The notes beneath the pieces were generated by a model. That model worked only from the letters and a program-made list of their open reading frames with translations, ran no database searches and was not told where the DNA came from. Positions 17,705 through 25,877 of a stretch of DNA of 64,000 nt are shown in pieces. This DNA is from Abyssisolibacter fermentans (GTDB taxonomy: Bacteria; Bacillota; Clostridia; Tissierellales; MCWD3). The position numbers were made by a program, and so were the translations under genes. The DNA is taken from NCBI RefSeq assembly GCF_001559865.1, contig NZ_LOHE01000090.1, positions 124,001 to 188,000 on the forward strand. The letters are read 5' to 3'. Within the stretch, counting starts at the first letter, position 1. Each line of letters begins with the position of its first letter.

Positions 17705-20008
17705 TCATCTTAGATATTTAACATTCCAATGCTTTGGAAACATTTTTTTATAGCTATTATAAGCAAATCTTTCACCTATTAAAAGCACTGTTCCCTTATC
17801 ATCTTCTGTACGAATTACCCTTCCTACTGCTTGAAGCACTTTATTCATACCCGGATACATATAAGCATATTCAAAGCCTTTTGAATTTTTTTCATTAAAA
17901 TAATCTCTTATTATATTTCTCTCAAGACATATCTGTGGTAATCCAACTCCTACTACTATTGCACCGCTTAGCCGATCTCCTTTTAAATCTATTCCTTCCG
18001 AAAACAATCCTCCTAATACACAAAAACCTGCTAATGTTTCTGTATTATTTTCATTGAACTGCTTTAAAAAATCCTCTCTTTCTATTTCACTCATATTATT
18101 ACTTTGAACTATTACATTAACTTCTGGATTTCTCTCTATAAAAATATCAGCTATATTGTTCATGTATTTAAATGAAGAAAAAAATATAAGGTAGTTCTTT
18201 TTATTATTAACTATTTTCTCTATATTGCTCACTATTAAATCCTTTGTTTTATCCCTATCTTTATATCTTGTTGAAATTTGATGTGCGATGTAAAGTTGTA
18301 GATTATCAGGATCATATGGACTTTCTAGGTACATTGTATAGTCTTGTTCGTTTCCTCCTAAAATATCTCTAAAATATTCTAGGGGTGTTAATGTAGCTGA
18401 AAAGAAAACTGATGATTTTCCACGGTTAATGCACATGGATAACATCAATGATGGATCTTGGCAAAAAAGCTTTAACTTTACGTCTTTTTTGTCCTTCTCT
18501 ACATATGTTATATATTTTTCATCATAAAATTCTGATATTTTTAAAAATGAATACACATCAAAGTAAAGCTCTAATAGCTCATTATAATAGTCAGCTTTTT
18601 GATTCTCTGATAACCATTCTTCTAGTTCTCTACTGAGCTTCATCAATATATAATATAGTTCATCTGGTTCACTACTTTGGATATGATAATTGTTGTCACC
18701 ACATTGTTTTTTCATTGTTAACATAAATGAATTAACTTTATTTAAATGCTTTATGATTTTAGGCTCACTGTCTTTTATCTTTCTTTTCAAATCCAAAAAA
18801 TCCTGTTTGTTTAATTGTGCAGAATACATTTCTCTTGCTCTATCAACCAAATTATGTGCTTCATCTATCAAGAATGTATAATTGCTTTCATCCGTTTCAA
18901 AAAAACGCTTTAAATACACTATTGGATCAAATACATAATTATAGTCACATATTACACAATCTGCCCATATAGCTAAATCTAATGCAAATTCAAATGGACA
19001 AACTTTATGCTTGTTTGCATATTGCTCTATAACAGTTCTTGATAAATCATCTTCATTTCTAATAATATCTAGTAGTGCTTCATTGATTCTGTCAAAATGT
19101 CCTTTTGCAAATTTACAGTCATCAGGATTGCATTTGCATTCATCTAAAAAACATATTTTTTCTTTGGCTGTTAGTGTAATTGTCTTAAACCTCAAATCTT
19201 TTTTTCTAAGTACCCCAAAAGCTTCTTCTGCTGCTTGTCTTGTAATAGTCTTAGCTGTGAGGTAAAACAATTTTTCTCTTAAGCCTTCTCCTAAAGCTTT
19301 TACCGCTGGAAATATAGTTGATATAGTTTTTCCTATACCTGTGGGAGCCTCTATAAATATATTCTTTTTATCCTTTATCGATCTATACACACCAACTGCT
19401 AGCTTTCTTTGACCTTCTCTGAAATTTTTAAATGGAAAATCAACTGTTTTAATTGACTCATTTCGTACTGTTTTCCATTCTTGAAGCATTTTAGCCCATA
19501 CAATATATTTATTTAATACATCATAAAAAAACTCTTTTAAGTCTTTTTTCGTATAACACTGTTTTATTTTTTTAATTGCACTTGTTTTTATATGAAAATA
19601 CGTTAATTGAACTTCTATACTATCTAAATCATTTTGTAACGAATATATATAAGCATATGTTTTAGCTTGAGCCCAATGTAATAAATTAAAATTTTGATCT
19701 ATCTTTTCTAATTGAATTGCTGTTGATTTTATTTCATCTATAATTACTAAATCATCATCTTCCTCTGGTATAATTATTCCATCCGCTCTACCTTCAACAA
19801 CAAATATAAACTCTTCTAATTCAAACTCATGTTTTAAGCAAACCTCTGCTTGGTAGTTACTTTTTTGCATCCCTTGAACTTTTTGATGAGCTTTAGTCCC
19901 TTCTACTGCTCTTACACTTGATTTAAACCTGTTATCTAAATCACCATGTCTAAGCACTAATTCAACTAAATTTCTGACAGATATTTTTATTTTATTTTTA
20001 TCATCCAT
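17705..20008 (-). CDS. XPD/DinG-like helicase with N-terminal Cas4/RecB-like nuclease domain
   Basis: This 767-residue protein has two parts. Residues about 1-185 contain a PD-(D/E)XK-type pattern: EGRADGII, then VIIDEIKST (D-ExK), then WAQAKTYAYIY (the Q-x3-Y motif of Cas4/RecB nucleases). From about 195 the superfamily 2 XPD/Rad3 helicase begins: Walker A EAPTGIGKT, a cysteine cluster (CFLDECKCNPDDCKF and CPFEFALDLA) suited to a [4Fe-4S] cluster, the DEAH box in LIDEAHNLVDRA, and motif VI AVGRVIRTEDD. It is probably a 5'-3' repair helicase. AGGAAG precedes the ATG. It stands alone between repeat copies. Confidence 0.88.
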   Translation of the reverse strand: MDDKNKIKISVRNLVELVLRHGDLDNRFKSSVRAVEGTKAHQKVQGMQKSNYQAEVCLKHEFELEEFIFVVEGRADGIIIPEEDDDLVIIDEIKSTAIQLEKIDQNFNLLHWAQAKTYAYIYSLQNDLDSIEVQLTYFHIKTSAIKKIKQCYTKKDLKEFFYDVLNKYIVWAKMLQEWKTVRNESIKTVDFPFKNFREGQRKLAVGVYRSIKDKKNIFIEAPTGIGKTISTIFPAVKALGEGLREKLFYLTAKTITRQAAEEAFGVLRKKDLRFKTITLTAKEKICFLDECKCNPDDCKFAKGHFDRINEALLDIIRNEDDLSRTVIEQYANKHKVCPFEFALDLAIWADCVICDYNYVFDPIVYLKRFFETDESNYTFLIDEAHNLVDRAREMYSAQLNKQDFLDLKRKIKDSEPKIIKHLNKVNSFMLTMKKQCGDNNYHIQSSEPDELYYILMKLSRELEEWLSENQKADYYNELLELYFDVYSFLKISEFYDEKYITYVEKDKKDVKLKLFCQDPSLMLSMCINRGKSSVFFSATLTPLEYFRDILGGNEQDYTMYLESPYDPDNLQLYIAHQISTRYKDRDKTKDLIVSNIEKIVNNKKNYLIFFSSFKYMNNIADIFIERNPEVNVIVQSNNMSEIEREDFLKQFNENNTETLAGFCVLGGLFSEGIDLKGDRLSGAIVVGVGLPQICLERNIIRDYFNEKNSKGFEYAYMYPGMNKVLQAVGRVIRTEDDKGTVLLIGERFAYNSYKKMFPKHWNVKYLR

Positions 20009-20221
20009 AATATCTTCCTATCATATATAAACCAAATTTAAAATCATCTTCTAATAACAATATTATACTATATATTTTGTTTTTATCTTATGTCTTTGCA
20101 CAAAAAATATAATTCATACAATGTAATTGTTAATATTACTGTTTATGTCTCAAAACACAAAAAATAAAAATATGATTTGGATATAATATTAACATATATC
20201 AAACCATATTAATAACTATTT

Positions 20222-20339
20222 ATATGAACCTCATTCTTCGAATGTATAAGCGATTCACACTAATTTAAAATTTAGGTTCTCTGCTCATAATTCAGAACTA
20301 TACACCATATTATCGGGAGCTATATGAATAATCAGGGTT
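20222..20339. repeat. Rearranged copy of the intergenic repeat
   Basis: The left part (TATAAGCGATTCACACTAAT, TTAGGTTCTCTGCTCATAAT) is the right-hand module in plus orientation. The right part (TATATGAATAATCAGGGTT) is the opposite terminus. The internal core is missing, so two differently oriented pieces are joined. Its right end touches the stop codon of the flgJ-like gene at 20338. Confidence 0.7.
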
Positions 20340-20643
20340 AAATCCTATTTTTCATATTTTCAAATAATACCTTTGCAAGTCCAATCCCTTGACCTTTATT
20401 TGTTAAGTCATCAGCAAGTTTTTCAGTATACATCTCTTCAAACATTTTTCTTGCGGAACTTTTTTGTACAAGACCACCATCTCCTACAGTCTTGTTCATT
20501 TCTTTCAACATAATATTAAGAAATAAAGATTCAAAATTTTGACATGCTTTCATGAGTGCTTGTTCTTCTTTGTTTTTTGAAGAAGCTTTACTATTATATA
20601 CAGTTTTTGCTACGTAATTATTATTAATATTTAAATTGTCCAT
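20338..20643 (-). CDS. Rod-binding (FlgJ N-terminal type) flagellar assembly protein
   Basis: The 101-residue product matches the short rod-binding domain found at the N-terminus of FlgJ (PF10135): ALMKACQNFESLFLNIMLKEM, followed by a K-x3-M-FEEMYTEKLADDL block. It lacks the muramidase domain of enterobacterial FlgJ, as is usual in Firmicutes. It probably helps rod assembly at the cell wall. GGAGA precedes the ATG, and flgG ends 19 bp upstream, so flhO-like, flgG and this gene form one unit. Its stop codon (TAA) coincides with the flank of an intergenic repeat end. Confidence 0.85.
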   Translation of the reverse strand: MDNLNINNNYVAKTVYNSKASSKNKEEQALMKACQNFESLFLNIMLKEMNKTVGDGGLVQKSSARKMFEEMYTEKLADDLTNKGQGIGLAKVLFENMKNRI

Positions 20644-20662
20644 GATTATCTCCTAAATTGGT

Positions 20663-21457
20663 TTATCTTTTTAAGTTATTAGTTAATTGCATCATTTCTT
20701 CTGATGCTTGTATTGATTTAGAACTTATCTCATAAGCTCTCTGTGCTGTAATCATTTTAACCATTTCTTCTACTATCTCAACATTTGAGGTTTCTAAATA
20801 ACCTTGCTTGATTTTACTTGTCATTTCTTCACCATCTAATGCATTAGTTTCTCCAGATGCACCTGTAGCTTTATATAAGTTTTGTCCATCACTCAAAAGA
20901 CCCTCAGGATTCATAAATGTTACAAATTTAATTCTCGCAATATCTACTATAGCACCTTCTTCATCTCTGCCAGTAATGTTACCCATTTCATCTATTGTTA
21001 TATCTTCTAAATCATTACTGATTATTATATCACTATCATCTTCGCTTGCTAAATAATAACCATTAGAGGTTACAAGTTTTTTTTCATCATCTTCTATACT
21101 TAATTTAAACGAACCATCTCTTGTATATCTTTTTTCTCCATTTGGTAATATTACTTCAAAAAAGCCTTTTCCATCTATACCTAAATCAAATGTACCATTT
21201 GTAGGCATTATATTACCTTGTCCAAAGCTTCTAGTTGTAGCAACAGGCATTACTCCATGTCCTACTTCTAAATTTACTGGTCTACCACCATCATCACTTA
21301 AATTAGATCTCTTCAATGCTTCATACATTAAATCTTTAAATTCAAGCCTTTGAGCTTTATATGAAGTTGTATTAACATTTGCTAAGTTATTTGATATGGT
21401 ATCTATATTTAACTGTTGTGCCTTCATTGCTGTAGCAGCTGTCCATAGTGAACGCAT
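20663..21457 (-). CDS. flgG: Flagellar distal rod protein FlgG
   Basis: This 264-residue protein has the rod/hook family N-terminus MRSLWTAATAMKAQQLNIDTISNN split by the conserved NLANVNTTSYKAQR motif, and the C-terminal heptad block ETSNVEIVEEMVKMITAQRAYE. Length and motifs fit FlgG, the distal rod subunit of the flagellar axial structure (Bacillus flhP equivalent). AAGGAGG lies upstream of the ATG. It sits 24 bp after the flhO-like gene and 19 bp before the rod-binding protein gene. These distal rod genes follow mreB/mbl, as in Bacillus. Confidence 0.93.
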   Translation of the reverse strand: MRSLWTAATAMKAQQLNIDTISNNLANVNTTSYKAQRLEFKDLMYEALKRSNLSDDGGRPVNLEVGHGVMPVATTRSFGQGNIMPTNGTFDLGIDGKGFFEVILPNGEKRYTRDGSFKLSIEDDEKKLVTSNGYYLASEDDSDIIISNDLEDITIDEMGNITGRDEEGAIVDIARIKFVTFMNPEGLLSDGQNLYKATGASGETNALDGEEMTSKIKQGYLETSNVEIVEEMVKMITAQRAYEISSKSIQASEEMMQLTNNLKR

Positions 21458-21481
21458 CCGAAACTCCTCCTTGTACTATTC

Positions 21482-22558
21482 TTATACTCTACCTATTTCA
21501 TTGGCAGCCTTTGAAAGCATTTCATCCAAAGATTTTATTACTTTCTGATTTGATTCATAGTTTCTCATCACATTTATTACATTAACCATCTCTTTGATAG
21601 AGCTAATATTCGAATGTTCTAAATACCCTCTGAGTACATTCCCTTCAAATGGCATTTCTTCAGCTTCCATTCCTTCTTCTATTTTATAAAGACTATCTCC
21701 ACATTTTCTTAAGTGCTCAACATTCTTAACGTTAACTATATCTAGCTTATCTATAACTTCACCATCTTTTATTATTTCACCATTTTCATTTATCAAAAAG
21801 CTGTCACCTTCAGGTATTATTGACCCATATTGCCCTAATACAAAATATCCTTCTGAAGTGATTATTTCTCCCAAATTATTTAAAGAAAACGAACCGTCTC
21901 TAGTATATCTAACACCTTGTGGCGTCTGTATTTTGAAAAATCCTTTACCTTTCATACCAAAATCTAATGAATTACCAGTATTGTATAATTCTCCTTGAGA
22001 AAAATCTGTTGCAATGTTGCTTAATCTAACGCCTCCACTTGTCGTACCTATTACATCAAAACTAGGGAATGTAACAATATTATCTATTTTTTGACCATCT
22101 GAATATATATTCCCCATTTTGTCTATATCGAAATTTTCTTTGTTAACTATTATAGGTCCTTTTCTACCAAGAATATAACTCTTCCCATTTGTGTTCAAGG
22201 AGTTGTCCGAATTTCTACTAAAAGTTCTTAAATACCCTTCTTTGTCAACAGTAAATTTTATCTCTCTTGCATATCCATTTCCAGCATCTGTTTTTACTTT
22301 GAAATAACCTGAATTTATGGATGCAGTACAAATAAAATCTTCATCCTTTTGATATTTTACACCTTTAAATTTTTCATGGTTATCCATATCAAATTTATCA
22401 TTTATTTTACTTAATAATATTTCTGGAAATGCTTCAGTAATAACTACATCCTTCTTGTAGCCATTTGTGTTAGCATTTGCTAAGTTGTTAGATGTTACAT
22501 CTATTTTTTTTTGGTTTTGTAACAATGATGTAGTTGATATATATATTGACCTGAACAA
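21482..22558 (-). CDS. Flagellar hook-basal body protein, FlhO/FlgF-like
   Basis: The protein shows the family start FRSIYISTTSLLQNQKKIDV, the NLANANTNGYKKD motif, a central beta-rich region and the C-terminal coiled coil HSNISSIKEMVNVINVMRNY. At about 358 residues it is longer than FlgG and corresponds to Bacillus flhO. An open frame begins at a GTG (22567) that overlaps the ribosome binding site AAGGAGTGA; the TTG at 22558 has correct spacing and yields the canonical MFRSIY start, so I prefer it. First gene of the rod trio, 164 bp after mreB. Confidence 0.88.
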   Translation of the reverse strand: MFRSIYISTTSLLQNQKKIDVTSNNLANANTNGYKKDVVITEAFPEILLSKINDKFDMDNHEKFKGVKYQKDEDFICTASINSGYFKVKTDAGNGYAREIKFTVDKEGYLRTFSRNSDNSLNTNGKSYILGRKGPIIVNKENFDIDKMGNIYSDGQKIDNIVTFPSFDVIGTTSGGVRLSNIATDFSQGELYNTGNSLDFGMKGKGFFKIQTPQGVRYTRDGSFSLNNLGEIITSEGYFVLGQYGSIIPEGDSFLINENGEIIKDGEVIDKLDIVNVKNVEHLRKCGDSLYKIEEGMEAEEMPFEGNVLRGYLEHSNISSIKEMVNVINVMRNYESNQKVIKSLDEMLSKAANEIGRV

Positions 22559-22721
22559 TGAAGTCACTCCTTCTTTCTATCGCTATTACTATAATCGGTA
22601 CAAATAGGATTGAGCTTTAATATTTTTTTACAAAATCTATATTAACTATATCTTATCAAAATATACTGTCCAATTTCTATAAAAAAATATTAATAGGTCT
22701 TAGTTCCTAATAGTTTTTATT

Positions 22722-23741
22722 CTATCTTCTAGCATTATCTGTTATTAAACTTGTTTCTAACATATCAATCCATTCTAATGATTTTCCAGTACCCTTTGCA
22801 ACACATGATATAGGTTCTTCTACTATTGTAACCTTTGTCCCTGTTCTTTCTGATATTAGCTTATCTAATCCATATAACAGCGAACCTCCTCCTGTCATTA
22901 CCATACCTTTATTGCTAATATCTGCTGCAAGTTCTGGAGGAGTTCTTTCTAATACAGAATGAACTGCATCAGCTATTGCAGTAACTGGTTCGTATAATGC
23001 TTCTTCCATATTTGAAGATCCAATCTTTAATGTCGTTGGTAATCCTGTTACAAGATTTCTACCTCTAACATCCATGAAAGCTTCTTTTGTTCTCTTATAC
23101 GCAGTTCCTATGTTTATCTTCATTCTTTCTGCTGTTCTTTCACCAATCAACATACTATGTTTTTTCCTCATATATCTAATAATTGCTTCATCAAATTTGT
23201 CTCCTGCTATTTTTATAGATCTACTTACAACTATTCCTCCTAAAGAAATCACTGCTATATCGGTAGTTCCACCGCCCATATCTATTATCATATTTCCATC
23301 TGGTTGTGTTATATCTAATCCTGCTCCTATTGCTGCTGCTATTGGTTCTTCTATAAGATATGTCTTAATTGCTCCAGCTTGATTACTTGCATCTATTACT
23401 GCTCTTTTTTCAACCTCTGTAACACCACTTGGTACGCAAACAATAATTCTTGGTTTAAAAAAACGTCTTCCTGCTGACTTATTAATAAAATGTCTTAACA
23501 TACGCTCAGTTATTTCATAGTCAGAAATAACACCATCTCTAAGTGGCCTAATCGCAACAATATTACCTGGAGTTTTTCCAAGCATTTGTCTAGCTTCTTC
23601 TCCTACTGCTTTAAGCTTCCCTGTATTCTTATCAATAGCTACTACAGATGGTTCTTGAAGCACTATTCCTTTTCCTTTAATATAAACTAAAACACTAGCA
23701 GTACCTAAATCAATTCCTATATCTGCTCTCAAAGAAAACAT
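22722..23741 (-). CDS. mreB: MreB/Mbl rod shape-determining actin homologue
   Basis: The 339-residue protein has the actin-fold phosphate loops GIDLGTASVLVYIKGKGIVL and DMGGGTTDIAVISLGG, the adenosine motif GMVMTGGGSLLYGLD, and family-standard length. MreB filaments guide elongasome peptidoglycan synthesis along the membrane. Its position between spoIIID and the distal rod genes matches mbl of Bacillus subtilis, so Mbl is the likely orthologue; sequence reading alone does not separate the paralogues. A G-rich site (GTGGGGGG) precedes the ATG. Two repeat-family copies lie upstream. Confidence 0.93.
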   Translation of the reverse strand: MFSLRADIGIDLGTASVLVYIKGKGIVLQEPSVVAIDKNTGKLKAVGEEARQMLGKTPGNIVAIRPLRDGVISDYEITERMLRHFINKSAGRRFFKPRIIVCVPSGVTEVEKRAVIDASNQAGAIKTYLIEEPIAAAIGAGLDITQPDGNMIIDMGGGTTDIAVISLGGIVVSRSIKIAGDKFDEAIIRYMRKKHSMLIGERTAERMKINIGTAYKRTKEAFMDVRGRNLVTGLPTTLKIGSSNMEEALYEPVTAIADAVHSVLERTPPELAADISNKGMVMTGGGSLLYGLDKLISERTGTKVTIVEEPISCVAKGTGKSLEWIDMLETSLITDNARR

Positions 23742-23898
23742 TTACAGCCCCCCACTTTCAATCTAATAATAAAATGTATAATAAAGTCGTATTTCAACAA
23801 ACCTTACGAATATAGGAACACATTAAATTTAAAAGTATCATAAAGAATTAAAACCGAAATGTATTTAAAATCCAAAATTATTCATAAATTAATATTTT

Positions 23899-24127
23899 AA
23901 CCCTGATTATTCATATAACTCCCGATAATATGCTGTAAGTTTCTGAATTAGAAGATTTCAGTGAATTCGAAGGCATACCGAGTTGGTATGTCGAAAATTT
24001 AATGGATATCTTATAACAAGGATATTATTAATGAATCTCCTCTTCAGTTAAATCATAGGAATAAGCGATTCACACCAAATCAAGATTTGGGTTCACTGCT
24101 CATAATTTTCTATGAATAATCTGGGTT
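23899..24127 (+). repeat. Full-length copy of the intergenic inverted-terminal repeat
   Basis: The left end is AACCCTGATTATTCATATAA and the right end TATGAATAATCTGGGTT. The internal order is ATATGCTGTAAG, TTCTGAATTAGAAGA, AGTGAATTCGAAGGCATACC (23960-23979), GAGTT, GGTATGTCGA, GGATATCTTATAA, TTAATGAATCTCC, AGGAATAAGCGATTCACA, CCAAATCAAGATTTGGGTTC and ACTGCTCATAATTTTC. It is about 75-85 per cent alike by eye to the copy at 48561. No open frame longer than a few dozen codons lies inside. Confidence 0.9.
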
Positions 24128-24159
24128 TCTATATGTAACTTAATATTAATAAACTACAA

Positions 24160-24235
24160 CTCATCTTTGTATGAGTAAGCATTCAAACCAAATCAAGATT
24201 TGAGTTCTCTGCTTGTAATAATTCGGATAATTTGA
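24160..24235 (+). repeat. Right-hand fragment of the intergenic repeat
   Basis: TATGAGTAAGCATTCAAACC, AAATCAAGATTTGAGTTCTC and TGCTTGTAATAATTC repeat the right-hand module of the full copy that lies 33 bp to the left, suggesting a second, decayed copy in the same gap between mreB and spoIIID. Confidence 0.65.
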
Positions 24236-24339
24236 CAAAATATGATTTTATAATCATACTTATGTAGTAAATTAGTACTATTTATTTTATTTCTATAGAT
24301 TTGGCTTATATTCCTCTATTTTGAATTAAATATATGACA

Positions 24340-24373
24340 AAAAAATTACCCCTCAAAATGAAGGGATAATTTC
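24340..24373 (-). terminator. spoIIID terminator
   Basis: On the minus strand AATTATCCCTT and AGGGGTAATT form a hairpin around CATTTTG, followed by TTTTTTTGTC. It lies about 30 bp beyond the spoIIID stop. Confidence 0.85.
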
Positions 24374-24400
24374 TATTGTATTTAATTTTCTTCCTTTTCT

Positions 24401-24655
24401 TCATCCACTTAAGGATTTGTATTTCATCTTTGTTGCTATACCGCCTCTAATGTGTCTTTCAGCCTTATTCTTATCTAGAACTTCTTTAACCTTCATAGAT
24501 ATAAGAGGGTTTATCCTTGGAAGGCGTTCAGTTACATCTTTGTGCACAGTGCTTTTACTAACTCCGAAAATATTGGCCGTTTGTCGAACGGTTGCCTTTT
24601 CTTTTATAATATATTTTGCAATCTCTAATGCTCTTTCCTCTATATAATCTTTCAT
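24401..24655 (-). CDS. spoIIID: Sporulation transcription factor SpoIIID
   Basis: The 84-residue protein carries a helix-turn-helix (RQTANIFGVSKSTVHKDV) after the conserved opening YIEERALEIAKYII and ends with the basic RGGIATKMKYK tail typical of SpoIIID. SpoIIID binds DNA in the mother cell and modulates sigma-E and sigma-K dependent genes. Length is normal. The G-rich AAGGGGGG site lies 9 bases before the ATG. It follows spoIIQ on the same strand and precedes mreB/mbl, the usual Firmicutes arrangement, with its own terminator behind it. Confidence 0.95.
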   Translation of the reverse strand: MKDYIEERALEIAKYIIKEKATVRQTANIFGVSKSTVHKDVTERLPRINPLISMKVKEVLDKNKAERHIRGGIATKMKYKSLSG

Positions 24656-24741
24656 ATGTCTAAACCCCCCTTGCCATAGGTATTATTTATTTTTTACATT
24701 TTATGCTTATAAAAATCATAATAGAACACTTATTGGACTTA

Positions 24742-24771
24742 AATTATCCCTGATTATTCATATATATAAAT
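24742..24771 (+). repeat. Solo end of the intergenic repeat
   Basis: A single terminus, ATCCCTGATTATTCATATA, lies between spoIIQ and spoIIID without an obvious partner end. Confidence 0.5.
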
Positions 24772-24804
24772 TTTGTTCACATTCATAGTACTTAATTTCT
24801 ATTA

Positions 24805-25665
24805 TTAATTTTTTTTGTTGATAAAATCAGGTAAGTACTTTTGTGGGTCAACATATTCGCCATTTAATATTAGCTCAAAATGTAAATGTGGACCCTGTAC
24901 TAACTCAAATCCAATTCCTTTTCCAACACCACTTATAGGATCACCTTTTTTTACTTGTTGCCCTTTTTTAACCATTTTATCTGTTGATAGACAAGAATAT
25001 TTGCTTATTATTCCTTGCCCATGATCTATAGTTATAGTTATTCCTAATTCATCATTTGTATTTACATCAATTACTTTACCATCTAAAACTGCTTTTACTA
25101 CATTTCCTTGTCTAGCTTGTATATCAATACCATTATGTATACACCATTGCTCTAATGTTTTTGAATAAACTAAACTATCATTAGCAAATTCTTTTGTAAT
25201 TGTTCCTACAACAGGTACAATAATAGTCTTCAATACTTTCAATTGGTTTTTTTCGCTTTTATCAGCAGCGACAACCTCTACAGCTTGTTTCTCTTTTGTC
25301 TTTTGTTTTGAAGCCTCATCTTTTATATTTTGCAAAGATTCATCAGCTTCATAAACTTTATTGTCTTCTTTGGCATTTACTTGATATATAGGATTATTAA
25401 TAGCTTCATCATTTTCATCATATGTGCTATAATCACTAAAAATATTTTCTATGTCCTTTTTTTTGTCATTTAATTCAACCTGTGTATTTTCTTTTAAGCT
25501 CTTATATCTCTTAATATTTTGCTTAGAAACAAATACCGAGGTTATCGCTACTATGCAAATACAAATGAATAGTACAAAGTAAAAGCTTTCATTGCTAAAC
25601 TTTGTTTTAAACTTACCAACTAGTTGTCTTAATTTTCTTTTGTCATTGTAATTATTTTCATCCAA
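24805..25665 (-). CDS. spoIIQ: SpoIIQ-like M23 (LytM) engulfment protein
   Basis: The 286-residue protein has a short cytoplasmic N-terminus, one membrane segment (about 29-47), a charged linker and a C-terminal M23 domain (about 148-280). All four LytM zinc-site residues are present: H177 and D181 in HNGID, H260 and H262 in HLHFE. Its location between spoIIID and spoIID identifies it as SpoIIQ, the forespore partner of SpoIIIAH in engulfment. Bacillus SpoIIQ has lost part of the zinc site, while clostridial versions such as that of Clostridioides difficile retain it. Start is TTG at 25665 after GGAGGGG. Confidence 0.9.
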   Translation of the reverse strand: MDENNYNDKRKLRQLVGKFKTKFSNESFYFVLFICICIVAITSVFVSKQNIKRYKSLKENTQVELNDKKKDIENIFSDYSTYDENDEAINNPIYQVNAKEDNKVYEADESLQNIKDEASKQKTKEKQAVEVVAADKSEKNQLKVLKTIIVPVVGTITKEFANDSLVYSKTLEQWCIHNGIDIQARQGNVVKAVLDGKVIDVNTNDELGITITIDHGQGIISKYSCLSTDKMVKKGQQVKKGDPISGVGKGIGFELVQGPHLHFELILNGEYVDPQKYLPDFINKKN

Positions 25666-25877
25666 GTTTCTCCCCTCCGATTACAACCAATAATTTCTTT
25701 ATTATTATTTCCATTAAATTATATATTATACAATTGCATCAAATTTTTTTAAATTCTTTTAAATAAAATCATTTAAAATTCTTTTTCTAAACTTTTATTA
25801 TCTTTATCATCTGTAATAAAAGTATTATTTTTTGAATAAATATTATATATATAGTAACTAGCGAAAAGGAGGAAGAT

